Of a DNA stretch of 64,000 nucleotides, positions 31,240 through 41,229 are shown piece by piece. Every line of letters begins with the position of its first letter. The first letter of the stretch is position 1. Under the pieces are notes generated by a model. That model was not told the DNA's origin. It saw only the letters and a list, made by a program, of their open reading frames with translations, and did not search any database. Made by a program: the position numbers and the translations under genes. Source of the DNA: Hofstenia miamia (taxonomy: Eukaryota > Xenacoelomorpha > Acoela > Hofsteniidae); assembly GCA_900660155.1 (NCBI GenBank), contig CABFPE010000225.1, positions 78,517-142,516 of the forward strand, in the 5' to 3' direction.

Positions 31240-31740
31240 TCTTCTAGGTGCGTGCAAATAGTGCATACCCTAATCTGAAAACATGAATTCCGTCATGATC
31301 GAAAAGACTCACGTTGATTGAATTGCTTAAATAAAAATAGTTAAAGTTATTAAAAACAGTGTAATAAAAAAGTTTAGCATTTTGTTTAATTAAAAAGTTT
31401 AATTCAATTGCTTTTTTGTTAAGTTGTTTGTTGTAGGGGAAGGAGCAACTTCACCCATAAAAATAGTTACAGAATTAAACTTTGATTTGATAACTTCAAT
31501 GAGGTGTTCTTACTTATCTGTGAGGTTGTCTTTTTGTTGCATTATGTCGTTGCGGCCAATTGTAACTAAGATCTTTTTCACGTTTGTAGAAGCGGGATAC
31601 TGGTTTAATGTTTCAGTGAGGTTAACAATTCATGTGCCTGGATATGAGTGAACGGATACACAGGAGTTCTTGATTAAACCTGGCGCTCTAAGATGGCGAA
31701 GCATTGAGGAGCCACGTATAAGGAAGTCTGTACCTTCCCG
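31240..31740 (-). pseudogene. LINE A ORF1, SGNH-hydrolase-like domain
   Basis: Conceptual minus-strand translation gives DFLIRGSSMLRHLRAPGL (about 31680-31730), VSVHSYPGT, and ILVTIGRNDIMQQ (31530-31570). A G-x-S-x-L-R block followed by Y-P-G and a G-x-N-D block is the layout of the GDSL/SGNH esterase domain found in ORF1 of several CR1-type LINEs. The Ser of block I and the GxND Asn-Asp are present. Stops interrupt it. In such LINEs the domain is thought to act in the ribonucleoprotein particle or in membrane association. Confidence 0.6.
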
Positions 31741-32062
31741 AAGTCTTAGTGGTTCGCGTGCTGAACTTTGTAGAGGCGTTGCTGAATGCGTGTTCTTGCA
31801 ATCCTGCTCATATTGCGTGTGAACATTGCGGACGGTATTTTGTTCTTGTTTTTCGCTAGTATTTTTCGCGTTAGCTAGGAATTTGTGTAGCGTTAAGAGG
31901 TACTCCTTAGTGAGTGCATTGAACGGAGCTAATAATTTCGCCCGGGACGAGTCATCACTGAATGCTTCTGAGCGTAGCGAAGTTAATCCGGCGCGCTCGC
32001 GAGAACGGACTGCTTTCGATAAAAAGCACTTATATATTTTTATATATAGGCTTGCTTCATAA

Positions 32063-32630
32063 GTCTTTTCCGAAAGAAAAAATGCTTAGTCTTGCTATTA
32101 ATGAATTAAATACAGTTGTTTTTTCTTATTCACATAAAGTAATATGATATCATACTATATTCAACTTCACGTGTGTATGTAAGCAATGCTCACTTAATAT
32201 TTAATCAATAATTTATTCAATGGAATTCTCCAATGTAGATATCCGAAAGATCATTTATGATAATTGGAAAGGTGCACTCAATTCTCCTGAAATTGTTGCT
32301 TGTCTTTACTGCATTGTGTTGCCACTAATATTCAGCATTTGACTTCTCATTTTGACAGAATTATAACACCTAAAATTATAAATATAGAACAAAGGCGGTG
32401 CCACTACAGCAAAATTATTCAAACAGAAAAATTGTAATAATTATTTTCAGTAAGAATGTCGCATTGTTAATTTACGTGACTTTGTACATTTGGAAAAAAC
32501 TAATAGATGGCACTAAAGTGCATTACATTTCTTAACGATTGTGGCATAGTGAAGGGTTTAATAGGTACTGTAAAACAGTTAAACAATTAAAGGCTTTATA
32601 TGTGATTAGTTTCAATTAACCCGTTCAACC
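32063..32630. other. Intergenic DNA, no gene recognised
   Basis: No frame or repeat of note. Confidence 0.5.
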
Positions 32631-32697
32631 TTACATCTTGTTTGCCATGATTATTACTAGTAAGTGTCCTTAAAGTTTATAGTAGCACCCGCTGCGC
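32631..32697 (+). repeat. 67-bp direct repeat, left copy
   Basis: CCTTACATCTTGTTTGCCAT ... TAGCACCCGCTGC matches 33902-33968 with about nine differences. The pair flanks a decayed Gypsy fragment and may be the remains of its LTRs, though TG/CA ends are not seen. Confidence 0.65.
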
Positions 32698-32934
32698 ATT
32701 TCTCCATAAAAGTCTAGGGGTGGTGGTAATCAAATCGCTGTAAAAGGTCCTGTTCAGTGTCTGTGATGATGGAAGCAGTAATATAACAAAAAAGGTTAAA
32801 TTCATCATTTGCTCAGAACACTTTACTCCAATAATTGGTCTATCAACATTTTAAAAGATAATATATTTGGTGCAGTAAACAAACAGGATTTTTGGATCAG
32901 GTTCAGAAAGATGTAAACTGCAAGCAACTTATTC

Positions 32935-33645
32935 ATCTCTCTGGAGGAATTTATATGACGTATTTAAGGACTTATTCTCAGGGTTAGGTGAATGCATCCA
33001 CAAATATGATATACAGTTAAAACCAGATGCAATTCTAGTAATTCACACACCTTGATGAGTACCACCATTACTGCTAGACAGGACCACCATTAATAGACAA
33101 ACAGGATTGATGTGATTTCTCCACTAACAAATCCTGCAGAATGGGTTGGAAGCTTGGTTATAGCAGAGAAGACATCTGGAGATTTAAAACTTACTCTCAA
33201 TGCAAAAGAACTGAATACTGTCATTATCCATGAGCCACATAATCCAGCAGCAAATGCACAAATGAGATAATTATTTAATGGAAAAATGCTCTTCAGCGTA
33301 ATTGATTTATCTGATGCGTTTTAGCATATAAATTGAGCAAGTGATCCTCAAAGATATGCACATTCAAAACTTCTTTTGGAGGATTGTATTTGAAATTTCG
33401 GTATGATTGATAAAGCACAACAAATGGTTGACAATATATTTGGAGATGTGCCAAATGTAAAGGTCATGCATGATGATATATGCATTGCTACAGAAGGTAA
33501 AGTAAAGCATAGCAATGCAATAGTAGACATACTTGAATGGGCAAAGGAAACCAACATTAAGTTTAAGCTTAAAAGTTTCAAAACAAAAAAGATTCTGTCA
33601 AATACAAGCGATTTTGTAATTAACTGTGAAGGATTTGCTTGATCC
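32935..33645 (+). pseudogene. Degenerate Ty3/Gypsy reverse transcriptase
   Basis: Plus-strand fragments in several frames: LYDVFKDLFSGLGECIHKYDIQL (about 32947-33020), then NPAEWVGSLVIAEKTSGDLKLTL (about 33125-33195), KELNTVIIHEP, SVIDLSDAF with the first catalytic Asp, and an open 79-codon frame (33403-33642) with DNIFGDVPNVKVMHDDICIA. There HDD stands where YxDD or YVDD is expected, followed by the thumb region. This follows the usual Ty3/Gypsy order. Several stops and the altered catalytic box mark it as dead. It is a different subfamily from the 6979-11878 element. Confidence 0.75.
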
Positions 33646-33767
33646 CCTATGCATTTCAAACAAATGTCAAACCGGATTTTATGTGATTTTCCACCAGCAT
33701 CAATAGAGTCCATATAGTGTATATAATCTTTCTTCCATTTGTGCCATTCAGCCCCTGGTATTGTCAA
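33646..33767 (-). pseudogene. Possible Gypsy gag fragment, opposite strand
   Basis: Minus-strand LTIPGAEWHKWKKDYIHYMD followed by KSHKIRFDICLKCIGDQA. This resembles the W-x-x-W-K-x-x-F/Y-x-x-Y start of gag in Gypsy elements related to the RT on the other strand. It abuts the RT fragment tail to tail, so the locus is rearranged. Low-level similarity only. Confidence 0.35.
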
Positions 33768-33901
33768 CTTTAAATAGTTGGGACTTTAATAAATCACAGG
33801 ACATCTCTGTAAACACTGTTATATTTAATATAATTATGATTTTTTGAAAGAACATTAAAATTACACACTTTATATATGCGTAATATATAAGTGGCCCGCT
33901 T

Positions 33902-33968
33902 ATCCTTACATTTTGCTTACCACGATTATTACTAGTAAGTCTTTTTAAAGTTTATCATAGCACCCGCT
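33902..33968 (+). repeat. 67-bp direct repeat, right copy
   Basis: CCTTACATTTTGCTTACCAC ... TAGCACCCGCTGC, partner of 32631-32697 in the same orientation. Confidence 0.65.
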
Positions 33969-35948
33969 GCCTTAGGGAACTGCAAATATCGGTATTTTGA
34001 ATTGATTGTAGGAGACAATAATTTACGGACCCAATGTGAATCAGTCCTAAACTTTTTTAAAAAACGACTAGTAGAAAAAACTGCTTGATTTCTTTTGAAA
34101 AATTATAACATTCAAACTAATAAATTTGCAAAATTCAGTGAGATTGTAATCAAATTAAACTTTGGTAAAATCTAGTGAACCAATTCGCATTGACCTTGAC
34201 GCTTAATGGCATGACTTCAATTACTTTTCCATTTTCATTCCAATTAAGAATAGTTAGCAACATTCATTGTGCACTTATTATATGAAAATTCCTCAATTCG
34301 CAAACCTTGCTAATGGCATTAAATAAAATAGTGTTTTAATATTTGGTTATCATATTAGTGAGTAATTTATTTTGTCATTGAGAAAAAACTGTAAGAAAAA
34401 AAATATATATACATATATATACAAATATATATATGTATATATATATATATAATAAAAAAATTCGAATGTGTGATTATTGTTGATGTTATATTAGACGCAG
34501 AATTGAAACAAACAATTATTATTATAATTATCAGTTAAGGTGTAATTAAGATAATTTCACGTAATCAGTGTGAGTTTTAGTTGAAATAAGTCTAAGATAT
34601 AGGAATGTTAATGGACTTAATGTTGAGCCCATTAAATTCACCATCCGCCCTACTCGAAAACAAAAATGCATCAACACTAGCGGAACCAGCCAAAATGATT
34701 ATAAAGGTCGCCTATCAAATTTATATTTCAGGCTCTACTATAAACACATTAATGAAGCTAGTGGGAATTACTAATGCAATCATACAAAAATAATTCCCAA
34801 TAGACAAAGACTAACGGGATGCTTGACAATTTATTATAGTAGGAATACATTTAGTTTATTATATAAAATTTCAGGGTCGCTTTAAACATCACTCATACTC
34901 TCTGGTGCCAAGCAAAGTGCAGTAACGCCACCTTCTTCCGTGTTTGTAAAGTATGTCTTTAACTAAAACATAAATTCTATATTAAATTACCTATTTATGT
35001 AGCGTTAAATATAGTTAAATCTGTAATTTGAAATTCCAAAACGTTCCTTCCAATTAAAAGTTGTTTATATTTAGTTACAAGTTCTTCCAATTAGTATGGA
35101 AGCAATCGGTAATCGATAAGAAAATCGTCATCGACACAAAAATAGCAACACTTTAAATGGTAATTTAAATTTTTAACCGAATCACTAGACTCTATTAGAT
35201 TTACGCTGCCTACTACTTATGCCAACTTTTGTACAAACATAACATCATTTTGGTTATATATATATTAGTGATGTCCCTTTAAGTCAATCATATACATTCT
35301 TCCTATAAATATAAATAGAATTTTTTGATTCCATGATTTTCCTATATATCAATCAGATGAATATAAACAAAATATATGGACAATTAACTAGCGTAACTTT
35401 TCAATTTACAGAAATTTTCTTAATATTAAAGTTAAGATGAGTGAAACAATCATGCTAGGAAAGAAGATCAGGCCTGGCCCTTTCATAAAGTTTAAGACAC
35501 CTATATATAATAGCATAAATATATAATATAAAATATGAAAGAATGCGATACCGGCCGGCTCCGGCTACCAGACAAGTTAATCATTTGGGTGTCCATATCA
35601 CTACTGCACTGTCAAAATGTCAAAAAAACCTGGATTGGCTTCTTGAAATTTTTAGCAAATGAAGCTGAGACCCCTTCCAAAATAGCTCTGGCTAGAGAAA
35701 ATAAATAGATAGATAAAAAATAACCTGATTTCCTTCATTTACTGTGCTGTGATATAAATTAACTTATAATTTCTTAAGACTAAGCCTGTTCATTGTATAT
35801 GTAGTACCTATCTAAAAAAACTAAACATAAATGAAAAATATCACTTATATGATTTCCAAATTTTATATATATATATATACTCAGATCGAATAATAAATAT
35901 AAAGGTAGATTATATCTTATGTGGAAAAAATAAATAACGAGAGGCATT

Positions 35949-35979
<31 letters not shown>

Positions 35980-36059
35980 TATATAATAATAATGGCTATA
36001 TTTAACCAAAATATGGCTATCAAACAAAATATTGCAAATAAATGATAATATACATTAAA
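33969..36059. other. Intergenic DNA with (TA)n tracts, no gene recognised
   Basis: TA-rich microsatellites at about 34405-34452, 35862-35880 and 35949-35980. No convincing frame. A GC-richer patch at 35551-35570 (CCGGCCGGCTCCGGC) is unexplained. Confidence 0.5.
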
Positions 36060-37498
36060 TTTCAATTATATGTGGATCTTGAGATTCGGCAATAAGAACA
36101 ACTACAAGATAACAACAAGCTACATATTCTCTCTGGATCAAATTTTTCTTGAATATATTGACGAAAGAATTTCATAATCCTTTTTTTGAATTGATGACTT
36201 GTCTGATCTAATTCAATATCAGTGTTCATAATTATATAATTTCCTAGGTGAATAATTCTATCAAAGTAATTAGAAAATTGCAGTGTTCTTGTAGATCTTT
36301 TAATTTGACATATTCTTTTGCAGTTTACTCTGGCATTGATGACATTGTATTTGTAGCTAATATAATTAATGATGTTAAAGTCATATTTATTTGTTAGGAG
36401 CTTATTGAAAAATATTAAGTCATTTATTTGAAATTGAATGGCTATAGGAAAAATGTTTTCATCAGCTAAGTTTTGATAAATGACTCTCTTATTTTGTAAA
36501 ATCCATTTTAGGCACTTTCTTTAAAAATTTTCAAGTAATAAAAAATTACTGCGTGAAGGCCACCAACATTGAGATGCATAAGTTATTATTGGTAAAATGC
36601 AACTTTTAAATAAGTTAATCTTAATACAAGATGGTGTCGACCAAGGAACATTTCTTTTAATGTAAAATAAAGTTCTTGCAGATTTATTCATCATAAATTC
36701 CACATGGACGTTCCAATTTAGATTGCAAGATATATTCAAACCAAGATCTAATACATTATTTGCAAATAGTATTGGAGAATCTTTCATATAAAATTAAAGA
36801 CTTTTATTTTTATATGAAGATTGTCTAAAGCAGATTACTTTAGATTTATTAACATGAAAGTTGATCTTATTTACATCTTACCAAGTAATAACCTTATTAA
36901 TTTCATTTTGAATATTTTCATGAAAGATATTAGTAGTTAATAATTTTGTATCATTGGCAGATAGCCGACGATCACTATTACAACATTCTGGTAAATCATT
37001 AATAAATATTAAGAATAATAAAAGTCCAAGGGCACTTTTTTGAGGAACTCCACTTGTTACTGATATAGGATGTGATAGAAAGCCGTTTATATTTACAATT
37101 TGATATCTGTTAGAAAAATCCGAGTGAAATAAACTTATTAATCGTTCATCAAATCCGAAATTTATCATTTTTATTAGTAATATATTGTGTGGAATTGTAT
37201 CAAAGGCTTTTCTGATATCAAAATATATACTATATGAAACTACTTTGTTATTTAAATTATTGTATATAGTATTAAGATAGTCCAGAAGATTATTAATTAT
37301 GGAAGAACCTCGAATGAAACCATGTTGTGATGATTTGATCTTTCTTTTTATAAATGGATAAATGAAATTATATAAACATCTTTCAAAGATTAAAAACAAT
37401 CGTGGTAAGATACTGATTGGTCTATATCTGCAATTGATTAAAGACAAATTTTCAATTGCTAGAAAAATTTTTTTATGATTACGGTGAGGCATAGACAA
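36060..37498 (-). pseudogene. LINE B reverse transcriptase, 5'-truncated
   Basis: The frame at 36878-37498 (206 codons) reads CRYRPISILPRLFLIFERCL, SSQHGFIRGSS, IYFDIRKAFDTIPHNILL (first catalytic Asp), SGVPQKSALGLLLFLIFINDL, then RLSANDTKLL where the catalytic YADD has become SAND. After a break, 36521-36787 gives the thumb (LGLNISCNLNWNVHVEFMM, ILPIITYASQCWWPS), and a C-terminal part continues to about 36060. This is a CR1/Jockey-type RT order. The altered active site and frame breaks mean no activity. The endonuclease is absent, as expected for 5' truncation during insertion. Confidence 0.8.
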
Positions 37499-37875
37499 TA
37501 CATGAACTCACTACAACAATACCAAACATGTAGGCTTGGTAATGCAGAACGCATGCGAATATGACGCAAATTCCGATTTGCATGCGAAATTTGAACATAA
37601 TGCGATTTATTTTGCAACCCAATTACTAATTATTAATTGTTTATTAGTCTGATCAAAATTAATACGTTTATATATTTTTCAATTGGAAGCATGATACATG
37701 TATTATGTGACTCACTAGAATATTAGGGTAATTAACTCTTTCGTTTGAGTGAAAAATTGATTAGTATTTGAGCCTACAAAAGGCATCGCGAATATTAGCA
37801 GCTTAATTAAGAAAAACGTGACCAAGTTAAAATTACACCAAATTAATACGCTTAATTAAACATCCAGAACCTATT
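37499..37875. other. Spacer, no gene recognised
   Basis: Between two LINE insertions. Contains two related motifs, GCATGCGAATATGACGC and TTGCATGCGAAATTTG, near 37551-37590, whose role is unclear. Confidence 0.45.
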
Positions 37876-37944
37876 ATTATTATTATTATTATACAATATT
37901 ACGCTCACACTATACAAAAGTACATTCAAGAGCGAACAACGAAA

Positions 37945-39237
37945 TTATGGGTAATAGTGGTTTCTAAAGAGATGTGTCTTCAGATCTTTCTTAAAAGTCA
38001 CTAATGACGAGGACTGCTTGATGTAAATCGGTAGCTTATTCCAAAGCAGTGTCCCTGAAACAGAAAAACTATGATCTCCATATGAAGTACGTGTACGAGG
38101 CATCACAAGTTGTGGTGTTGACTGCAGTCGAGTACGTCGGCCATGTAGATCATTAGGTGAGATCATATTCTTTAGGTACTCGGGACAATCGGCATCATTT
38201 ATAGCTTTGTAAACTAATACTAATAGTTTGAATGAAACTCGATCCCTAATACATAGCCAGTGCAAGTCATGGAGATAGGGAGTAATGTGATCAGACCACC
38301 GCAGTTTGAAAATGAGCCGAGCTCCCATATTTTGGATGCGTTGCAACTTTTTTAATTGATAACTCGGGAGAGCGTAAAACAGTGAGTTGCAATAATCAAG
38401 TTTGCTTAGCACCAAACTTCGTACTAAATGATTAGTCGTTGAATTGTTTAGGAATCTACGTATCCGACGGATGGATTTCAGAGTACGAATACAAGCTACG
38501 AAAAGATTATCAATATGATGTCGCAGGCTTAGATTTTTGTCCGTGATAACACCTAACACGTTGACTTTGTCACAGCATGTAAGGCTGACATCATTAATAG
38601 CAATAGTATGTGGGAATGTACAACGTAACCTTTCAGAGCATAAAAACATTACTTCCGTTTTTGCTTCATTGATTTTCAGCCTGAGCGATGCACAAAAATT
38701 AGCAATCTGATTAAAATAATGACCAATATCATATTCGTAATTATACATATCAGCCGGAGAAATGGTAAAATAAACAACAGAATCATCAGCATAAAAATGA
38801 CATGAAAGACCAAGTGAACGCACGAACTCCAACAATGGATAAATATACATTAGGAAAAGCAGGGGCCCTAATATTGACCCTTGAGGGACACCCAAATGGA
38901 ACATTAAAGAATTCGTACACGCACCATTAATAACGACTTTCTGTTTGCGATTCATCAAGTAAGACTTAAACCAACTAAGAGCAGTACCATTAATACCATA
39001 CCGGGATTTCATAATATTCAATAGAATGCAATGATTAACAGTATCGAATGCCAAAGATAGGTCAAGCGAAATAAAACAAATGGGTTTCTTGTTATCAAAT
39101 GATAGGAGAAAGACAGAGTATAAGGCTAAAAGAGCAGTTTCGGTTCTTCGACCCGATAGATAAGCAGATTGAAATGGATCAATCATATTGAATCTTTCAA
39201 GATAAGATATCAACTGCTTGGAAACAATCTTCTCCAA
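37945..39237 (-). CDS. LINE C reverse transcriptase
   Basis: An uninterrupted 430-codon frame. Motifs in order: IDPFQSAYLSGRRTETALL (Q-S-A-Y), FISLDLSLAFDTVNH (first catalytic Asp, about residue 60), HLGVPQGSILGPLLFLMYI, and CHFYADDSVVYF (catalytic YADD, about residue 148). The thumb LGVITDKNLSLRHHI and the C-terminal domain follow, with HWLCIRDRVSFKLLVLVYKA, TRTSYGDHSFSVSGTLLWNKLP and TFKKDLKTHLF, typical of the CR1/L2 group. All key residues are present. The frame continues upstream past one TGA into the RT N-terminus, so this shorter start is only where the stop leaves off. Confidence 0.9.
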   Translation of the reverse strand: MEKIVSKQLISYLERFNMIDPFQSAYLSGRRTETALLALYSVFLLSFDNKKPICFISLDLSLAFDTVNHCILLNIMKSRYGINGTALSWFKSYLMNRKQKVVINGACTNSLMFHLGVPQGSILGPLLFLMYIYPLLEFVRSLGLSCHFYADDSVVYFTISPADMYNYEYDIGHYFNQIANFCASLRLKINEAKTEVMFLCSERLRCTFPHTIAINDVSLTCCDKVNVLGVITDKNLSLRHHIDNLFVACIRTLKSIRRIRRFLNNSTTNHLVRSLVLSKLDYCNSLFYALPSYQLKKLQRIQNMGARLIFKLRWSDHITPYLHDLHWLCIRDRVSFKLLVLVYKAINDADCPEYLKNMISPNDLHGRRTRLQSTPQLVMPRTRTSYGDHSFSVSGTLLWNKLPIYIKQSSSLVTFKKDLKTHLFRNHYYP

Positions 39238-39243
39238 AGCTTT

Positions 39244-39942
39244 TCACAAGAGAGGCAGCTGAGTAACCGGTCGATAATTAGCCTTATCATTCGCAAAGAG
39301 GCCAGCCCTTTTTAGCAGAGGTTTGGTTATACCTAATTTCAAACAGTCAGGAAATATGCCTTTAGTCAGTGACTGATTAATTAACGAAACAATTATTGGA
39401 TGAAGACCAGTAAGAGACTTAAAAATCGGGGTTTTTACTGCATCTAGCATGGACGTACCATTACTCAATGTCGAAAACACGTCGCATAAATCGCCCTCGG
39501 TAATACTTTCAAAAGAAGTAAACGCAAAATTTTCAACACGAACAGATGGAGAATAAGGCAAGCATTTGATAGACAATACTTCTGATATTCCAAGAATCTT
39601 GTTGAGGAAAAAGTTATTAAACTCATTAGCAAGCAAAGTATCATCATGATGTGATGGCAGAACCTCTTCTTTCGTTTTGCCCATAAGAACGTTGAGTACA
39701 TTATACATATCACGCATGTTACAAGCAGATGAAAAACTGTCTTCATAAAATGATTGGCGTTTCTTCTTAAGACTATTGTTCATCTTTAAGGTAAGCCGAC
39801 GAAGATTTTTAAAGTCATCAGTTGAATTAGAATGATTGAATACTCTTTCTGCTTTTCTTCGTTCACGTTTAAGCTGATAAAGTTCTTGATCAAAAAATGG
39901 ACATTTCTTAGAGGATTTCGCGACCTTGTCATGAAGAGGCAA
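39244..39942 (-). pseudogene. LINE C linker and RT N-terminal region
   Basis: A 232-codon frame in phase with both neighbours. CPFFDQELYQLKRERRKAER is the start of the endonuclease-RT linker; NEFNNFFLNKI, TSMLDAVKTPIFKSL and PDCLKLGITKPLLKR lead to ANYRPVTQLPLL, the start of the RT fingers. It ends in TGA where the family has a Ser codon (L-L-S-K), so one base change (TCA to TGA) explains the break. Confidence 0.85.
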
Positions 39943-40026
39943 AAAGATGTCAATGTACTTAAAACATTCATTGGAAAAGAGGGAAAAAGCATCATTGACA
40001 TCTATACTGATGTGATAATTAGTAGT

Positions 40027-40527
40027 CTATGAGTCATAAAGAGCAGATGTGAATTGGTTAACGTCTAGTTGAGACCAGCTCCTGCATTTCACAACTTTGC
40101 TTTGGGGAATCACAATGGATAGATCTAATACACACACGACAGCAAAATGGTCAGATATTATAATGGGACTGGAGTAAATGTCAGTAACAACAGAGGGAGT
40201 ATTAACCACGAGATCAAGCATGTGTCCCGTTTTGTGAGTCGGGAAATCAACATGCTGACGTAATTCCAGCTCATCGAAAGTTGACATTAATTTAGTGGCC
40301 TTGTAATCACCAGGAGTGTCAACGTGTACATTGAAATCACCAGCGAATACTACATCCTCATACTCAGTCACTAGCCTAATAGCAAGTTCAGAAAAAAGAT
40401 CAAGAAATTCACTAAAGTTTGACTCGTCGGGGCGATAAATCATGCAAATGAATATTTTCCGAGAAGTTAGCAATAGTTCCAAATATGCAAATTCATAACT
40501 AAAAGCACAATTATTACCGAGTTCGGT
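40027..40527 (-). pseudogene. LINE C AP-type endonuclease, C-terminal half
   Basis: The frame (151 codons from 40482, open back to about 40527) shows FICMIYRPDES, VVFAGDFNVHVD (G-D-F-N), LDLVV and IISDHFAVVCVL (S-D-H), the conserved C-terminal motifs of the LINE AP endonuclease that nicks target DNA. The N-terminal catalytic Glu part is missing by 5' truncation. The frame ends at a TAG (40027-40029) in phase with the linker that follows. Confidence 0.85.
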
Positions 40528-40529
40528 AA

Positions 40530-41229
40530 TAGTTCAAAGATATATATTTCAAATAAAAACTATTTAAATTTAAGTGAATAATTTTAGTGAAAACCTTTAG
40601 AATCCTGCATCAACCTTAAAATTCTTGATGAATTTGAAGTTGAAGAAGGTTTGAACTATATCAATATGTCATAAAAATCTTGCTTATGTAAGTGGAGTTA
40701 GTTAAGAAAGTAAAATATAATAGTGTTCTGACATCCCAATGATGATGAGGTTCTCGGGATAGGATCTTGGTGGGGGATGCAAAAATTTAACGTAATTTAA
40801 ATTTTCAATTGCAGCAAACTTTAACTTCAATTAAAATTTTATTATACAGATTGATTGCATTAATAGAAAATGTCAAAATCACACAGATCTGTTATACTTG
40901 CAAGCATAAGTTAATGATTCAAATAAAGTTTTTACATGTGCATTTTGTAATGTAAAATTTCATCTTACTAAGAAGGACTCTTCTGGTTTTTTGATGAACA
41001 GGCAGACGTTCTTAGCCAATTGAGTGACCTAATAATCACTTTTTGCAATGTGTGTGCAGATGCTAGCAAAAAAATACTTAAAAGATATTTCGGATTTCTA
41101 TAATATATCAAAGGATATCAAAGGAAATTGATAAATTGAATGCGTACATTAAAGATCTCTCTAAAGATTTTTTATTCAACAAGTAGAACTAAAAAATTAT
41201 ATTTAGTCTGAATGTTAAGGTATTCAGAA
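40530..41229. other. Spacer, no gene recognised
   Basis: AT-rich, no frame of note. Could hold the 5' end of the next LINE. Confidence 0.4.

Larger units (their letters stand above)
27565..32020 (-). mobile_element. LINE A, CR1/Jockey-like, near full length but degenerate
   Basis: On the minus strand the order is ORF1 with an esterase-like domain (about 31240-31740), a hydrophobic segment plus 2A-like motif (about 30650-30990), an AP-type endonuclease (30260-30685), a linker, a reverse transcriptase (about 27740-29500) and a short 3' end with ATTCT repeats (27566-27580) before a (TA)n tract. Many stops and frameshifts show it is dead. The 5' boundary near 32020 is a guess. Confidence 0.8.
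37876..40527 (-). mobile_element. LINE C, CR1/L2-type, 5'-truncated, recently active
   Basis: From inside the endonuclease (about 40527) to the RT C-terminus (37945) there is one minus-strand frame of about 860 codons broken only by TAG (40027-40029) and TGA (39244-39246). The 3' end has a short UTR and an (ATT)n tail at about 37876-37895. This is the best preserved LINE in the window and the likeliest sign of recent LINE activity. Confidence 0.85.

Noticed and set aside
37551-37600. Paired GCATGCGAA motifs as an element terminus
   Set aside because: Only two short motifs, with no second end or duplication.
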